Shown: one piece after another, positions 6,423-12,982 of the stretch
Numbering within the stretch: position 1 is the stretch's first letter
Layout: every line of letters begins with the position of its first letter
Assembly: GCA_937967375.1 (NCBI GenBank)
Contig: CALCJF010000018.1
Location: 1-14,407, forward strand
Direction: 5' to 3'
Length of the DNA stretch: 14,407 nucleotides
Origin: an uncultured Leucobacter sp.
GTDB lineage: Bacteria > Actinomycetota > Actinomycetes > Actinomycetales > Microbacteriaceae
Notes under the pieces: model-generated
Database searches by the model: none
What the model was told of the DNA's origin: nothing
What the model saw: only the letters and a program-made list of their open reading frames with translations
Program-made: the position numbers and the translations under genes

Positions 6423-7214
6423 TTAGTCTACGCTCTTCACTGCGCCCGGTTCTGGGCGTTTCGCGACAATGTTGTCGCCCGAAGACTCGTGCCTGAGTCG
6501 ACGGATCACCCACGGCACGAGATGTTCTTTCGCCCAGACCACATCTTCTTTGCGTGCCTGGCGCCAGTTCTGTTGTGGCAGCGGCGGGGGATCGAGCGGC
6601 TTCAAATCGTTCGGCACGTTCAGCGCGGCAAGCGCGGTGCGAGCGATCGTGTGGTGGCCGAGTGAGTTGAGGTGCAGCCGGTCGTCGGCCCAGTAGCGCG
6701 AGTCCTGCAACTCTTCGACTGCCCACTGATCCACCACCACGCAGTCGTGGCGCTGCGCCACCTTGCGCACGTTCTCGTTGTAGATCGCCACCTTGCCGCG
6801 AATTGAGCGGAAGACTGGTTGGAATGCGACGTCGACGCCGGTGAACACCATCACGGTCGCGCCGGTTTCGCGCAGCTTGCGCAGCAGGTAGTCGAGTTGC
6901 ACTGCGACGGCATCGGGATCGGCGCCGGGCCGGATCACGTCATTGCCGCCGGCGCAGACGCTCACCAGATCTGGCCGCAGATCGATGGCCGCCTCAAGCT
7001 GCTCGTCTGTGATCTGTCGAATCAGCTTGCCGCGAACGGCGAGGTTCGCATAGGCCAAGTCGCTGTTGTGCTCGGCGAGCACCTCTGCGAAGCGATCTGC
7101 CCAGCCACGCAGCCCGCCCGGGCTATCGGCCTCGGGGTCGCCGACCCCCTCGGTGAATGAGTCGCCGATGGCGACAAATCTCGACCAGGGAAGCTCGGTT
7201 CTCTCATCCGACAC
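6423..7214 (-). CDS. SGNH/GDSL hydrolase, cytoplasmic
   Basis: This is a 263-residue SGNH-fold hydrolase. Block I is A-I-G-D-S-F-T-E-G with Ser 19, block II the glycine near 62 (A-V-R-G-K), block III A-G-G-N-D with Asn 91, and block V D-D-R-L-H-L-N with Asp 178 and His 181, so the catalytic set is complete. There is no signal peptide, unlike secreted esterases of the family, which points to an intracellular acyl ester substrate. GTG 7214 is preceded by a strong AAGAGGAG Shine-Dalgarno (7228 to 7221) six bases away, which fixes the start. The C-terminal ~60 residues (from P-L-D-P-P-P-L-P) include W-R-Q-A-R-K-E-D-V-V-W and R-R-L-R-H, an extension outside the SGNH core. It leads the GerW-like gene and is divergent from the helicase. 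The specific substrate is unknown. Confidence 0.93.
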   Translation of the reverse strand: MSDERTELPWSRFVAIGDSFTEGVGDPEADSPGGLRGWADRFAEVLAEHNSDLAYANLAVRGKLIRQITDEQLEAAIDLRPDLVSVCAGGNDVIRPGADPDAVAVQLDYLLRKLRETGATVMVFTGVDVAFQPVFRSIRGKVAIYNENVRKVAQRHDCVVVDQWAVEELQDSRYWADDRLHLNSLGHHTIARTALAALNVPNDLKPLDPPPLPQQNWRQARKEDVVWAKEHLVPWVIRRLRHESSGDNIVAKRPEPGAVKSVD

Positions 7215-7220
7215 GGCGCG

Positions 7221-7228
7221 CTCCTCTT
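7221..7228 (-). promoter_or_regulatory. Shine-Dalgarno of the SGNH hydrolase gene
   Basis: The minus strand reads AAGAGGAG, with 6 nt between it and the GTG at 7214. It decides the GTG start and shows that this gene has a leader, in contrast to the leaderless divergent helicase. Confidence 0.75.
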
Positions 7229-7234
7229 CGTAAC

Positions 7235-7264
7235 TTCGACTCTCTCATGCGCAACGACTAGTCT
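7235..7264 (+). promoter_or_regulatory. Leaderless promoter of the helicase gene
   Basis: TTCGAC (7235-7240) and TAGTCT (7259-7264) are 18 nt apart, and the GTG start at 7273 lies 8 nt after the -10 box, so transcription would begin at or very close to the start codon. There is no Shine-Dalgarno sequence between them. The -10 sits in an 8-bp palindrome GACTAGTC (7256-7263), in the 58-bp gap shared with the divergent SGNH gene. Confidence 0.6.
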
Positions 7265-7272
7265 AGAGCGTC

Positions 7273-9078
7273 GTGATCGAGTCTGACCCAGCCCTGCACC
7301 TGCCGGGCACGAGTGCAGCCGAACACCTCCCTCCGGCCTACCCCGATCGCGCCGCCCGCGGTACCGCAGGAACGCTGCGCGCGTGGCAGGAAGAAGCGAT
7401 CGGGCGCTACCTTGAGAAACAGCCGCGCGACTTTCTCGTATCTGCAACACCGGGCGCGGGAAAAACGACGTTTGCGCTGAGGCTTGCCGCGATCCTGCGT
7501 GCCAATCATACGGTCACGCAAATCGTGGTAGTCGCGCCGACCGAACACTTGAAAACCCAGTGGGCCGATGCCGCTGCGCGAGGCGGCATTCACTTAAACC
7601 CCCGCTACTCAAACAGCGATGGTACGGCCTACGGCCGGCGCTTTCACGGCGTGGTGGTGACTTATGCGCAGGTTGCGATGAAGCCCGTGCAGCACCGCCT
7701 CTTGACCGAGCGTGAAGACACACTCGTCATTCTCGACGAAGTGCATCACGGCGGTGATGCGCTCAGCTGGGGCGATGCCATTCGCGAGGCCTACGGCACG
7801 GCGAAACGCCGACTCTCGCTCACGGGCACCCCGTTTCGTTCAGACGACGCGACCATTCCGTTCGTCGACTACCTGCCGCAGCCGGACGGCAGCAAGGTAT
7901 CGGCTACCGACTACGGATACGGCTACGACCGTGCGCTCGAAGACGGCGTCGTGCGGCCCGTGATCTTCATGGTCTACGCGGGCGAAATGCGTTGGCAGAC
8001 GTCTGCGGGCGAAGAGATGCAGGCGCGCCTGGGCGAGGGCAACACCAAAGACATCACTGCACAGGCCTGGCGAACCGCACTAGACCCCGCGGGGCAGTGG
8101 ATATCAAAAGTCTTGCGTGCGGCCGATCGCCGGCTCTCAGAAGTGCGTGTGAACATTCCCGACGCGGGTGCGCTCGTCATCGCGACCGACCACGCGGCTG
8201 CGAAGGCCTACGCCGCGCAGCTCGAAGAGATCACGGGGGAGCGCGTCGCGCTGATCCTGTCAGATGACGCAGGGTCGAGCGAAAGGATCGACGAGTACTC
8301 AAGGGGCGACAGTCGCTGGATGGTGGCCGTTCGTATGGTGTCTGAAGGGGTCGACGTGCCCCGACTCGCGGTAGGGGTCTACGCAACCAGCTCGTCGACC
8401 CCGCTCTTCTTCGCTCAGGCGATCGGGCGCTTCGTGCGTTTGCGACGCAAGGGCGAGGTTGCCTCGGTGTTCATTCCGAACGTGCCGACGCTCATGCAAC
8501 TCGCGGCCGAGCTCGAGAAGCAGCGCGGCCACGTGCTCGAGGGCCCGAAGAGCGCCGAAGAGATGTGGGACGCAGAGGCCGCGCTCATGGCCGAGGCCGA
8601 ACGCGAGGATCGCGCCTCTGAAGAGCTCACGGGGGAGTTCAAATACGAGGCGCTGGCCTCTGACGCGCACTTCGATCGCGCGCTCTTCGACGGCGCCGAG
8701 TTCGGCGGCTATGCCGAGGTCGAGAGCGAAGAAGAACTCGACTTTCTCGGGCTGCCCGGCCTGCTCGAACCGCATGAGGTCAAGACGCTGCTGCTGCAAC
8801 GGCAGGCGAGGCAAGCCAAACGATCAGCCGCCAAACAGGGCATTCTCGAACACGCTCCAGAGAAGTCTGAGGCACCACAGGCGCTGCACCGCACCCTCGG
8901 CGAGCAGCGCAAACTGCTGAACAGCCTCGTCGGCATGTACTCGCGCGTGAGCGGCGACCCGCACGCCTCGATTCACACCGAGCTGCGGCGCGTCTGCGGC
9001 GGCCCCGCGGTGGCGCAGGCGAGCGTGACCCAGCTGCAGCAGCGCATCGAGCTGTTGCGTCGACGCCTCGGCAGCTGA
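7273..9078 (+). CDS. DEAD/DEAH-box superfamily 2 helicase
   Basis: This is a 601-residue SF2 helicase or nucleic-acid translocase. Motifs in order are L-R-A-W-Q-E-E-A (Q-motif-like, about 35-42), Walker A A-T-P-G-A-G-K-T-T (58-66), A-P-T-E-H-L (88-93), Walker B D-E-V-H-H (155-159), motif III L-T-G-T-P-F-R (183-189), M-V-S-E-G-V-D-V-P (355-363) and motif VI Q-A-I-G-R-F-V-R (382-389). All residues expected for ATP hydrolysis are present. After the second RecA-like domain, about 200 residues are acidic and coiled-coil-like (E-L-E-K, A-E-A-E-R-E-D, L-L-L-Q-R-Q-A-R-Q-A-K-R) and match no domain I know. Similar proteins are widespread single-copy genes in actinobacteria with no assigned pathway. GTG 7273 fits the leaderless promoter. 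A stand-alone DNA-repair or restriction-related role is possible, but no partner gene lies nearby. Confidence 0.92.
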   Translation: MIESDPALHLPGTSAAEHLPPAYPDRAARGTAGTLRAWQEEAIGRYLEKQPRDFLVSATPGAGKTTFALRLAAILRANHTVTQIVVVAPTEHLKTQWADAAARGGIHLNPRYSNSDGTAYGRRFHGVVVTYAQVAMKPVQHRLLTEREDTLVILDEVHHGGDALSWGDAIREAYGTAKRRLSLTGTPFRSDDATIPFVDYLPQPDGSKVSATDYGYGYDRALEDGVVRPVIFMVYAGEMRWQTSAGEEMQARLGEGNTKDITAQAWRTALDPAGQWISKVLRAADRRLSEVRVNIPDAGALVIATDHAAAKAYAAQLEEITGERVALILSDDAGSSERIDEYSRGDSRWMVAVRMVSEGVDVPRLAVGVYATSSSTPLFFAQAIGRFVRLRRKGEVASVFIPNVPTLMQLAAELEKQRGHVLEGPKSAEEMWDAEAALMAEAEREDRASEELTGEFKYEALASDAHFDRALFDGAEFGGYAEVESEEELDFLGLPGLLEPHEVKTLLLQRQARQAKRSAAKQGILEHAPEKSEAPQALHRTLGEQRKLLNSLVGMYSRVSGDPHASIHTELRRVCGGPAVAQASVTQLQQRIELLRRRLGS

Positions 9079-9080
9079 CG

Positions 9081-9108
9081 TTGCTCATCTGCTCAGCGGG
9101 TCTAGGCT
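9081..9108 (+). promoter_or_regulatory. Leaderless promoter of the ybaK-like gene
   Basis: TTGCTC (9081-9086) and TAGGCT (9103-9108) are 16 nt apart, with ATG 9115 only 6 nt downstream of the -10. No ribosome binding site is visible. The pattern matches the helicase and DUF1345 promoters. Confidence 0.55.
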
Positions 9109-9114
9109 GTCAGC

Positions 9115-9612
9115 ATGGCGAAGAAGCACTCCGGCGCGCAGGGTTCGACACCGGCGACCGTCGCCCTCGCGAAGCTTGGCATCGACTTCGAAGCGAGAAG
9201 CTACCAGCACGACTCCTCGGTGACTGACTTTGGTCGCGAGGCCTCCGAGGCGCTTGGCGTGCCCGCAGAGCGCGTGTTCAAGACGCTTCTCGCCGATGCC
9301 GACGGCGCCCTGGTGGTCGGTATTGTGCCGGTGTCGGGAAAGCTCGATCTGAAGGCGCTCGCCGCCGCAGTCGGGGCCCGAAGAGCGGCGATGGCCGATC
9401 CCACTCTCGCGGAGCGAAAAACCGGCTACGTCGTTGGCGGGATCAGCCCCATCGGCCAGCGCACGAGGCTTCGCACCGTGCTCGACGAGTCGGCGCTCAG
9501 ATACGAGACGGTGCTCGTCTCTGGCGGTCGACGGGGCTTCGATATCGAACTCGCCCCAGCAGGGCTTCTGCGGGCCACTGAGGGCATTACGGCGGCCATC
9601 GCCCGCGACTGA
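9115..9612 (+). CDS. ybaK: Cys-tRNA(Pro) deacylase YbaK/EbsC family
   Basis: This is a 165-residue trans-editing protein of the YbaK/INS family. Known members hydrolyse Cys (or other small amino acids) mischarged on tRNA-Pro by prolyl-tRNA synthetase. It has R-V-F-K-T-L-L with the essential lysine at 56, S-G-K-L-D-L-K-A-L-A (75-84), G-Y-V-V-G-G-I-S-P-I-G (104-114), and the C-terminal V-S-G-G-R-R-G-F-D-I-E-L-A-P (135-148), all typical of the YbaK branch. Length is normal. ATG 9115 follows the -10 box by 6 nt. It stands alone as a transcription unit and meets the convergent DJ-1/PfpI gene with a 14-bp gap. Confidence 0.94.
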   Translation: MAKKHSGAQGSTPATVALAKLGIDFEARSYQHDSSVTDFGREASEALGVPAERVFKTLLADADGALVVGIVPVSGKLDLKALAAAVGARRAAMADPTLAERKTGYVVGGISPIGQRTRLRTVLDESALRYETVLVSGGRRGFDIELAPAGLLRATEGITAAIARD

Positions 9613-9626
9613 TCGCAAGTGCCGGC

Positions 9627-10175
9627 TCAGGCGGTCTGGCCCCGGTGCCTGCCCTCAGCGATCTCTTCGACGAGCTTTGCGTTAAATGCCGGGAGATCGG
9701 CGGGCGTGCGGCTTGTCACGAGCCCCTGATCTACCACGACCTCTTCGTCAACCCACGTCGCGCCCGCGTTGCGCAGATCCGTCTTGAGGCTCGGATACGA
9801 GGTCACCTTTCGGCCCTGCAGCACGTCGGCGTCGGCAAGGATCCAACCACCGTGACAGATCGCGCCAACCGGCTTGTGCTGGTTGAAGAATGCTCGAACC
9901 AGCGCGACTGCGTGCTCGTCGAGGCGCAGAGTATCGCCGTTGCGCACCCCTCCGGGCAAGATCAAGGCGTCATAGTCGTTGGCGCTGGCCTCCGCGGTAT
10001 CGCGGCTGACAATCGTCTCGTACCCGTGCTCGCCGCGAATTGTGCCGGTATGCGTCGAGACCACATCTACCTCGGCGCCGTGCTCTCGAACCGCGCGCAA
10101 CGGCTCGGTGAGTTCTGAATCCTCGAAGCCATTGGTCGCGATGACAGCCACTCGTTCTTCAGAAAGTTTCGACAT
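9627..10175 (-). CDS. DJ-1/PfpI family protein (YhbO-like deglycase or protease type)
   Basis: This is a 182-residue protein of the DJ-1/PfpI superfamily. The conserved glutamate is in N-G-F-E-D-S-E-L (Glu 18), the nucleophile elbow in G-A-I-C-H-G-G-W (Cys 107, His 108), and the C-terminal T-S-R-T-P-A-D-L-P-A-F (154-164) is typical of the PfpI/YhbO subgroup. Members are described as glyoxal- or methylglyoxal-detoxifying deglycases/glyoxalases, or as intracellular proteases; the sequence does not decide between these. Start ATG 10175 is fixed by an AAGGAG Shine-Dalgarno (10187 to 10182) six bases away; an upstream in-frame start would lie before it. It is likely a stress-protection single-gene unit. 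Confidence 0.93.
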   Translation of the reverse strand: MSKLSEERVAVIATNGFEDSELTEPLRAVREHGAEVDVVSTHTGTIRGEHGYETIVSRDTAEASANDYDALILPGGVRNGDTLRLDEHAVALVRAFFNQHKPVGAICHGGWILADADVLQGRKVTSYPSLKTDLRNAGATWVDEEVVVDQGLVTSRTPADLPAFNAKLVEEIAEGRHRGQTA

Positions 10176-10181
10176 GTGAAG

Positions 10182-10187
10182 CTCCTT
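10182..10187 (-). promoter_or_regulatory. Shine-Dalgarno of the DJ-1/PfpI gene
   Basis: The minus strand has AAGGAG with 6 nt to the ATG at 10175. It selects this start over the in-frame ATG 33 bp upstream (10208). Confidence 0.75.
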
Positions 10188-10294
10188 GTCCGTGTCGTTT
10201 CTCTTCACCAGGCAATCGCAATTCCTTGGCTCTCGGCACCCCGTTGCACACCTCGGAGATCGCAGCTAAGGTCTGAGCGCCTCCGCGCCCCAGG

Positions 10295-10300
10295 TAGACT
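10295..10300 (+). promoter_or_regulatory. Leaderless -10 box of the DUF1345 gene
   Basis: TAGACT ends 7 nt before ATG 10308, in line with the other leaderless starts in the window. The -35 region (TCTGAG at 10272-10277, 17 nt upstream) is poor. Confidence 0.45.
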
Positions 10301-10307
10301 CGCCACG

Positions 10308-11033
10308 ATGAGTAGGCGCCGGGTTCACAGAGCATTCGCACTTCGTTATGACGACGGGTTTCGCGGCTTAGTTTCTCTGCTCGGATCGGCGCCGCCCATC
10401 GTCGGGGCGATCATTTTCATGCAGTTCAACGACCAGCGTTTCTTCACCAATGCAGTGCTCATCTTCGCAGCGCTATGCGCGTCGTTCACTTTGTTTTTCA
10501 TGATCTACACGACTTGGACCCATCGAGTCTTCGCTCACGGTGATCGAGAAGAGCTGTTGCGCATCGCAGAGCTTCAGCATCGTCAAGGGGCAAGCGGGAT
10601 CTCGCGCGCCATCGGCATGAAGACTGCCGAAGACTGGGCGATGTCGGCCGCGCTGACTGCGCTCATGGTCTCGGGGGCTGCCGCAATTCTGGGTGCCCGC
10701 GAAGGCGGCTTCTGGTTGCCCCTGCTCGTGCTAGTCACCGTGGCGATGGCTTGGGCGACGGTCGCATACGCATTTGCGCTCCGTTACTTTCGGCTGCACG
10801 CAGCTGGTGAGACGATCGAATTCGATATTGCAGAGAAGCCCATTTTTGTCGACTTTCTCTCGATGGCCATCATGGTCTCGGCGGTCGCTGCGACGTCGGC
10901 AGGCACACCTCGCACGAGACCCGGACTCACCACGATGCGAACGCAAACGTATATCTCGTTTGCGTTCAACGCCATCGTGGTTGCGATGGCGGTCTCGCTC
11001 ATCACCAGCCTCATTGTTGCGGCAGGGGAATAG
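10308..11033 (+). CDS. DUF1345 family integral membrane protein
   Basis: This is a 241-residue protein with about six hydrophobic segments (roughly 20-38, 47-70, 110-130, 135-157, 178-197, 215-238). The segment E-K-P-I-F-V-D-F-L-S-M-A (176-187) and the later S-A-G-T-P-R-T-R-P-G-L...R-T-Q-T-Y-I-S-F-A-F-N resemble the DUF1345 pattern, in which the fifth helix is followed by a polar loop and a final helix. No transport or catalytic motif is evident, and the family function is not known to me. The N-terminus M-S-R-R-R-V-H-R is strongly basic, consistent with an inside location. ATG 10308 follows a TAGACT box by 7 nt and has no Shine-Dalgarno. It is a single-gene unit, convergent with the DUF6458 gene. 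Confidence 0.72.
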   Translation: MSRRRVHRAFALRYDDGFRGLVSLLGSAPPIVGAIIFMQFNDQRFFTNAVLIFAALCASFTLFFMIYTTWTHRVFAHGDREELLRIAELQHRQGASGISRAIGMKTAEDWAMSAALTALMVSGAAAILGAREGGFWLPLLVLVTVAMAWATVAYAFALRYFRLHAAGETIEFDIAEKPIFVDFLSMAIMVSAVAATSAGTPRTRPGLTTMRTQTYISFAFNAIVVAMAVSLITSLIVAAGE

Positions 11034-11040
11034 GCAGTGG

Positions 11041-11107
11041 GGCACGCACGCACGCTTCGTTCGCTTCGCGAAGGTAGCCGTGCCGTTCGCTCGTTCGGTC
11101 TCGCTCG
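11041..11107. repeat. TCG-rich low-complexity spacer with inverted repeats, possible bidirectional terminator
   Basis: The 87-bp gap between the convergent DUF1345 and DUF6458 genes contains a GGCACG (11041-11046)/CGTGCC (11079-11084) inverted repeat. A perfect palindrome CTTCGCGAAG (11064-11073) lies between these arms. The octamer CGTTCGCT occurs twice (11058-11065 and 11084-11091), followed by more TCGCTCG units. No T-tract follows. It may terminate both genes as a stem-loop or be a dispersed intergenic repeat; the sequence alone does not decide. Confidence 0.45.
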
Positions 11108-11120
11108 CTCTTGTCTGGTC

Positions 11121-11312
11121 TCACTCGAGCGGTAGATCGCTCCTGCCTCGGCGAGTCATCATGAAGATGAGCCCCAGTAGTATCACGACGCCACCTGCTC
11201 CCATCAAGATGTACCCGATGAGATCGAGATCGACGTACTGCACGTCGACGTTCACGGCGAATACGAGGATCGCGCCGATGACGAGCAAAGCTATTCCAGT
11301 TCCGATGGTCAT
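11121..11312 (-). CDS. DUF6458 family small membrane protein
   Basis: This is a 63-residue protein beginning M-T-I-G-T-G-I-A-L-L-V-I-G-A-I-L, then N-V-D-V-Q-Y-V-D-L-D-L-I-G-Y-I-L-M-G-A-G and ending in a basic/acidic tail (T-R-R-G-R-S-D-L-P-L-E). Two hydrophobic segments (about 5-20 and 31-52) are separated by a short polar turn. This arrangement is the signature of the actinobacterial DUF6458 proteins, whose role is unknown. ATG 11312 is set by a perfect AGGAGG six bases upstream; the open frame continues farther but without such a signal. TspO lies 92 bp upstream on the same strand. Confidence 0.88.
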   Translation of the reverse strand: MTIGTGIALLVIGAILVFAVNVDVQYVDLDLIGYILMGAGGVVILLGLIFMMTRRGRSDLPLE

Positions 11313-11318
11313 GATATG

Positions 11319-11324
11319 CCTCCT
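11319..11324 (-). promoter_or_regulatory. Strong Shine-Dalgarno of the DUF6458 gene
   Basis: The minus strand reads AGGAGG with 6 nt to ATG 11312, an exact anti-16S core match. It implies high translation of the 63-residue membrane protein and fixes its start. Confidence 0.8.
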
Positions 11325-11404
11325 AAAGTAGCTCTGATTCTGGCCGGTGCCGAACGTGGCGCGCACCCCATTGACGGTTGGGCATCATCGCGCTATGGCT
11401 GCGT

Positions 11405-11947
11405 TCAGTTCAACAGCGGGATTCCGATATTCAGCGATGCTGCGAAAAGCAGCCAGGCAAGGTATGGAACCATGAGAAACGCTGCGGTGCGCGACCATGA
11501 AATGGCACTGATGCCGAACCAGATGACGGCAGCAAGCAGGGCCAGCATAATTGTGAGCGAAGCCCACCACGCGATTGGGCCGATGCGCGGATATGCGGCG
11601 AAGAACACGGGCGTCCAAAGCCCGTTGAGCACGAGTTGAAGTGCGTAGATCGCGAGAGTGCGCGATGCGGCATTGCCTTGCCCCTCTCGGTATCCCGCCC
11701 GCCAGACAAGCCAACCCGAGGTGGCGATCATGAGATACAGCAGAGACCAGACTGGCCCAAAGACCCAGTTTGGTGGGCTCCATGGGACCTTGTCCGCGTT
11801 CGCGTACCACCCGTCAACCTCAGAGATAGTTGATGCGGAGCCGAGAGCCGCAACGAAGGTAATCGCTGCGATGAATAACAAGCCAACACCGACCTGCCGC
11901 GCGAACGAAGGGCGTTTGGCGCTGGGGTTCGAACGAAAGGTTTTCAT
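11405..11947 (-). CDS. TspO/MBR family protein
   Basis: This is a 180-residue, five-helix membrane protein of the TspO/peripheral benzodiazepine receptor family. It has G-W-Y-A-N-A-D-K-V-P-W-S-P-P-N-W-V-F-G-P-V-W (46-67), the conserved loop 1/helix 2 motif, then Y-A-L-Q-L-V-L-N-G-L-W-T-P-V-F-F (101-116) and P-Y-L-A-W-L-L-F-A-A-S-L-N (161-173). Bacterial members bind porphyrins and other tetrapyrroles and are tied to oxidative stress or tetrapyrrole turnover, but the precise reaction is debated. The N-terminal ~15 residues are polar and basic. ATG 11947 lies 8 nt after a TAGCGT box on the minus strand, with no Shine-Dalgarno, suggesting another leaderless message. Confidence 0.94.
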   Translation of the reverse strand: MKTFRSNPSAKRPSFARQVGVGLLFIAAITFVAALGSASTISEVDGWYANADKVPWSPPNWVFGPVWSLLYLMIATSGWLVWRAGYREGQGNAASRTLAIYALQLVLNGLWTPVFFAAYPRIGPIAWWASLTIMLALLAAVIWFGISAISWSRTAAFLMVPYLAWLLFAASLNIGIPLLN

Positions 11948-11955
11948 GCGTTCAG

Positions 11956-11961
11956 ACGCTA
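11956..11961 (-). promoter_or_regulatory. Leaderless -10 box of tspO-like gene
   Basis: TAGCGT on the minus strand (11961 to 11956) is 8 nt before ATG 11947. No clear -35 is visible, so this rests mainly on the pattern shared with other genes in the window. Confidence 0.35.
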
Positions 11962-12026
11962 GCAGCGGCGACGCTGAGTCGGGACGGGGTGGTCATGGGC
12001 AGCGAGAAATGGTAACTGGTAGCAGC

Positions 12027-12056
12027 TAGACTGCCCATACCAACCCCACGAGGAGG
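12027..12056 (+). promoter_or_regulatory. -10 box and Shine-Dalgarno of the LASTG mini-protein/HAD operon
   Basis: TAGACT (12027-12032) is a good -10 box, though no clear -35 is seen 17 nt upstream. AGGAGG (12051-12056) lies 5 nt before GTG 12062. Together they indicate that the 70-residue frame is transcribed and well translated rather than chance. Confidence 0.55.
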
Positions 12057-12061
12057 TAGCC

Positions 12062-12274
12062 GTGCACAATCTACTCATTGAGATGGCAGTCAATTCGGCC
12101 TCGGCACAGGCCGTGAGCGATCAGCTGGCGAGCACGGGAGGGGAAAGCCTTTCGGTCGTCTGGTGGATCGGCGCAGGGCTGCTCGTCGTTGGGGTAGCAA
12201 TCGGTGTGATCGCCTATCTGCGCCGACGAAACGCGCCCGCGGGTTCGAGCGAGCCGGTAGACGGCGGCGAGTGA
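12062..12274 (+). CDS. 70-residue membrane protein with LASTG sorting-signal-like tail
   Basis: The product has a short N-terminus (residues 1-21, few charges), then L-A-S-T-G-G (22-27), a hydrophobic helix W-W-I-G-A-G-L-L-V-V-G-V-A-I-G-V-I-A-Y-L (34-53), R-R-R (54-56) and a 14-residue polar tail. L-A-x-T-G followed by a helix and arginines is the layout of class E sortase substrates in actinobacteria. Here almost nothing precedes it and no convincing secretion signal is seen. It may be a remnant of a larger wall-anchored protein, a tiny anchored peptide, or simply a single-pass membrane protein. GTG 12062 is preceded by AGGAGG; an upstream in-frame TAG at 12020 with no intervening start excludes a longer form. 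Its TGA overlaps the GTG of the HAD gene (GTGA, 12271-12274), so the two are translationally coupled. Confidence 0.75.
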   Translation: MHNLLIEMAVNSASAQAVSDQLASTGGESLSVVWWIGAGLLVVGVAIGVIAYLRRRNAPAGSSEPVDGGE

Positions 12275-12957
12275 GCACTCGACGCTTTTCGGGAGTGCTC
12301 TTCGACTGTGATGGTGTGCTCGTAGATTCGGAGCCGCTCACGAATGGCGTACTGCGTGAGATGCTGCACGAGCTCGGTTGGCCAATCACCGAGCAGGAGT
12401 GCATAAGCCTCTTCATCGGCAGAGCGCTGAAGGACCGGTGGCCTGTGATTCTTGAACACACCGGCGTGAGGATCGACGAGGGGTGGATCACTGAGTTTCG
12501 TGAACGCAGGGATCAGCTGCTGAGAAAGCACCTGGTGCCGATCCCGGGTGCCTACGACGCAGTTGCGGCTGCCTCGAGGATCTTTCATAGCAGGATCGCG
12601 TGCGCCACCGGAGCCGACCTGGCGAAAGCGACGATGCAGCTTGAGGTGACCGGGATCGCGCCATTCTTCGGCGATCGCGTGTTCAGTGGGATGGATTTGC
12701 CGCGAAGCAAGCCGGCACCTGACGTCTATCTCTTAGCGGCACGGACGCTCGGGATTGATCCTTCCGAAGCGATCGTCGTCGAAGACACTGTTTCCGGAGT
12801 AGTTGCCGGGGTCGCTGCGGGAGCAACCGTGATCGGCTTCTCGTCGGGTGCACCGACCAGCACCGATCCCGCGGAGTTGCTCGCGGTAGGCGCTTCTCGC
12901 GTATGCGCTGAGATGAAAGAGATCGCCGAGCTGATCTCGGGGTGCGTACCGATCTAA
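12271..12957 (+). CDS. HAD-superfamily hydrolase, subfamily IA (phosphatase/beta-phosphoglucomutase-like)
   Basis: This is a 228-residue HAD protein with a helical cap after motif I. Motif I is F-D-C-D-G-V-L-V-D-S-E (11-21) with nucleophile Asp 12 and acid/base Asp 14, motif II C-A-T-G (Thr 113), motif III R-S-K-P-A-P-D (Lys 147), and motif IV V-V-E-D-T-V-S-G (Glu 171, Asp 172). The set is complete, so it should be an active Mg2+-dependent phosphatase or phosphomutase on a small phosphorylated metabolite. The sequence does not fix the substrate. I chose GTG 12271, because it yields the usual spacing to motif I and overlaps the upstream stop; a longer in-frame start exists but reads through the preceding gene. 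Coupling to the LASTG mini-protein is unusual and unexplained. Confidence 0.92.
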   Translation: MSTRRFSGVLFDCDGVLVDSEPLTNGVLREMLHELGWPITEQECISLFIGRALKDRWPVILEHTGVRIDEGWITEFRERRDQLLRKHLVPIPGAYDAVAAASRIFHSRIACATGADLAKATMQLEVTGIAPFFGDRVFSGMDLPRSKPAPDVYLLAARTLGIDPSEAIVVEDTVSGVVAGVAAGATVIGFSSGAPTSTDPAELLAVGASRVCAEMKEIAELISGCVPI

Positions 12958-12982
12958 GCTCCGATACTTCGAAGGGCTTCTG

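Noticed and set aside
6418..6726. A 213-residue version of the GerW-like protein
   Set aside because: The first 103 residues are a wrong-frame reading of the SGNH gene; ATG 6417 begins the recognisable domain.
12163..12270. An N-terminal extension of the HAD protein
   Set aside because: It would read through the LASTG mini-protein in another frame; GTG 12271 gives the normal spacing to motif I and a GTGA overlap.
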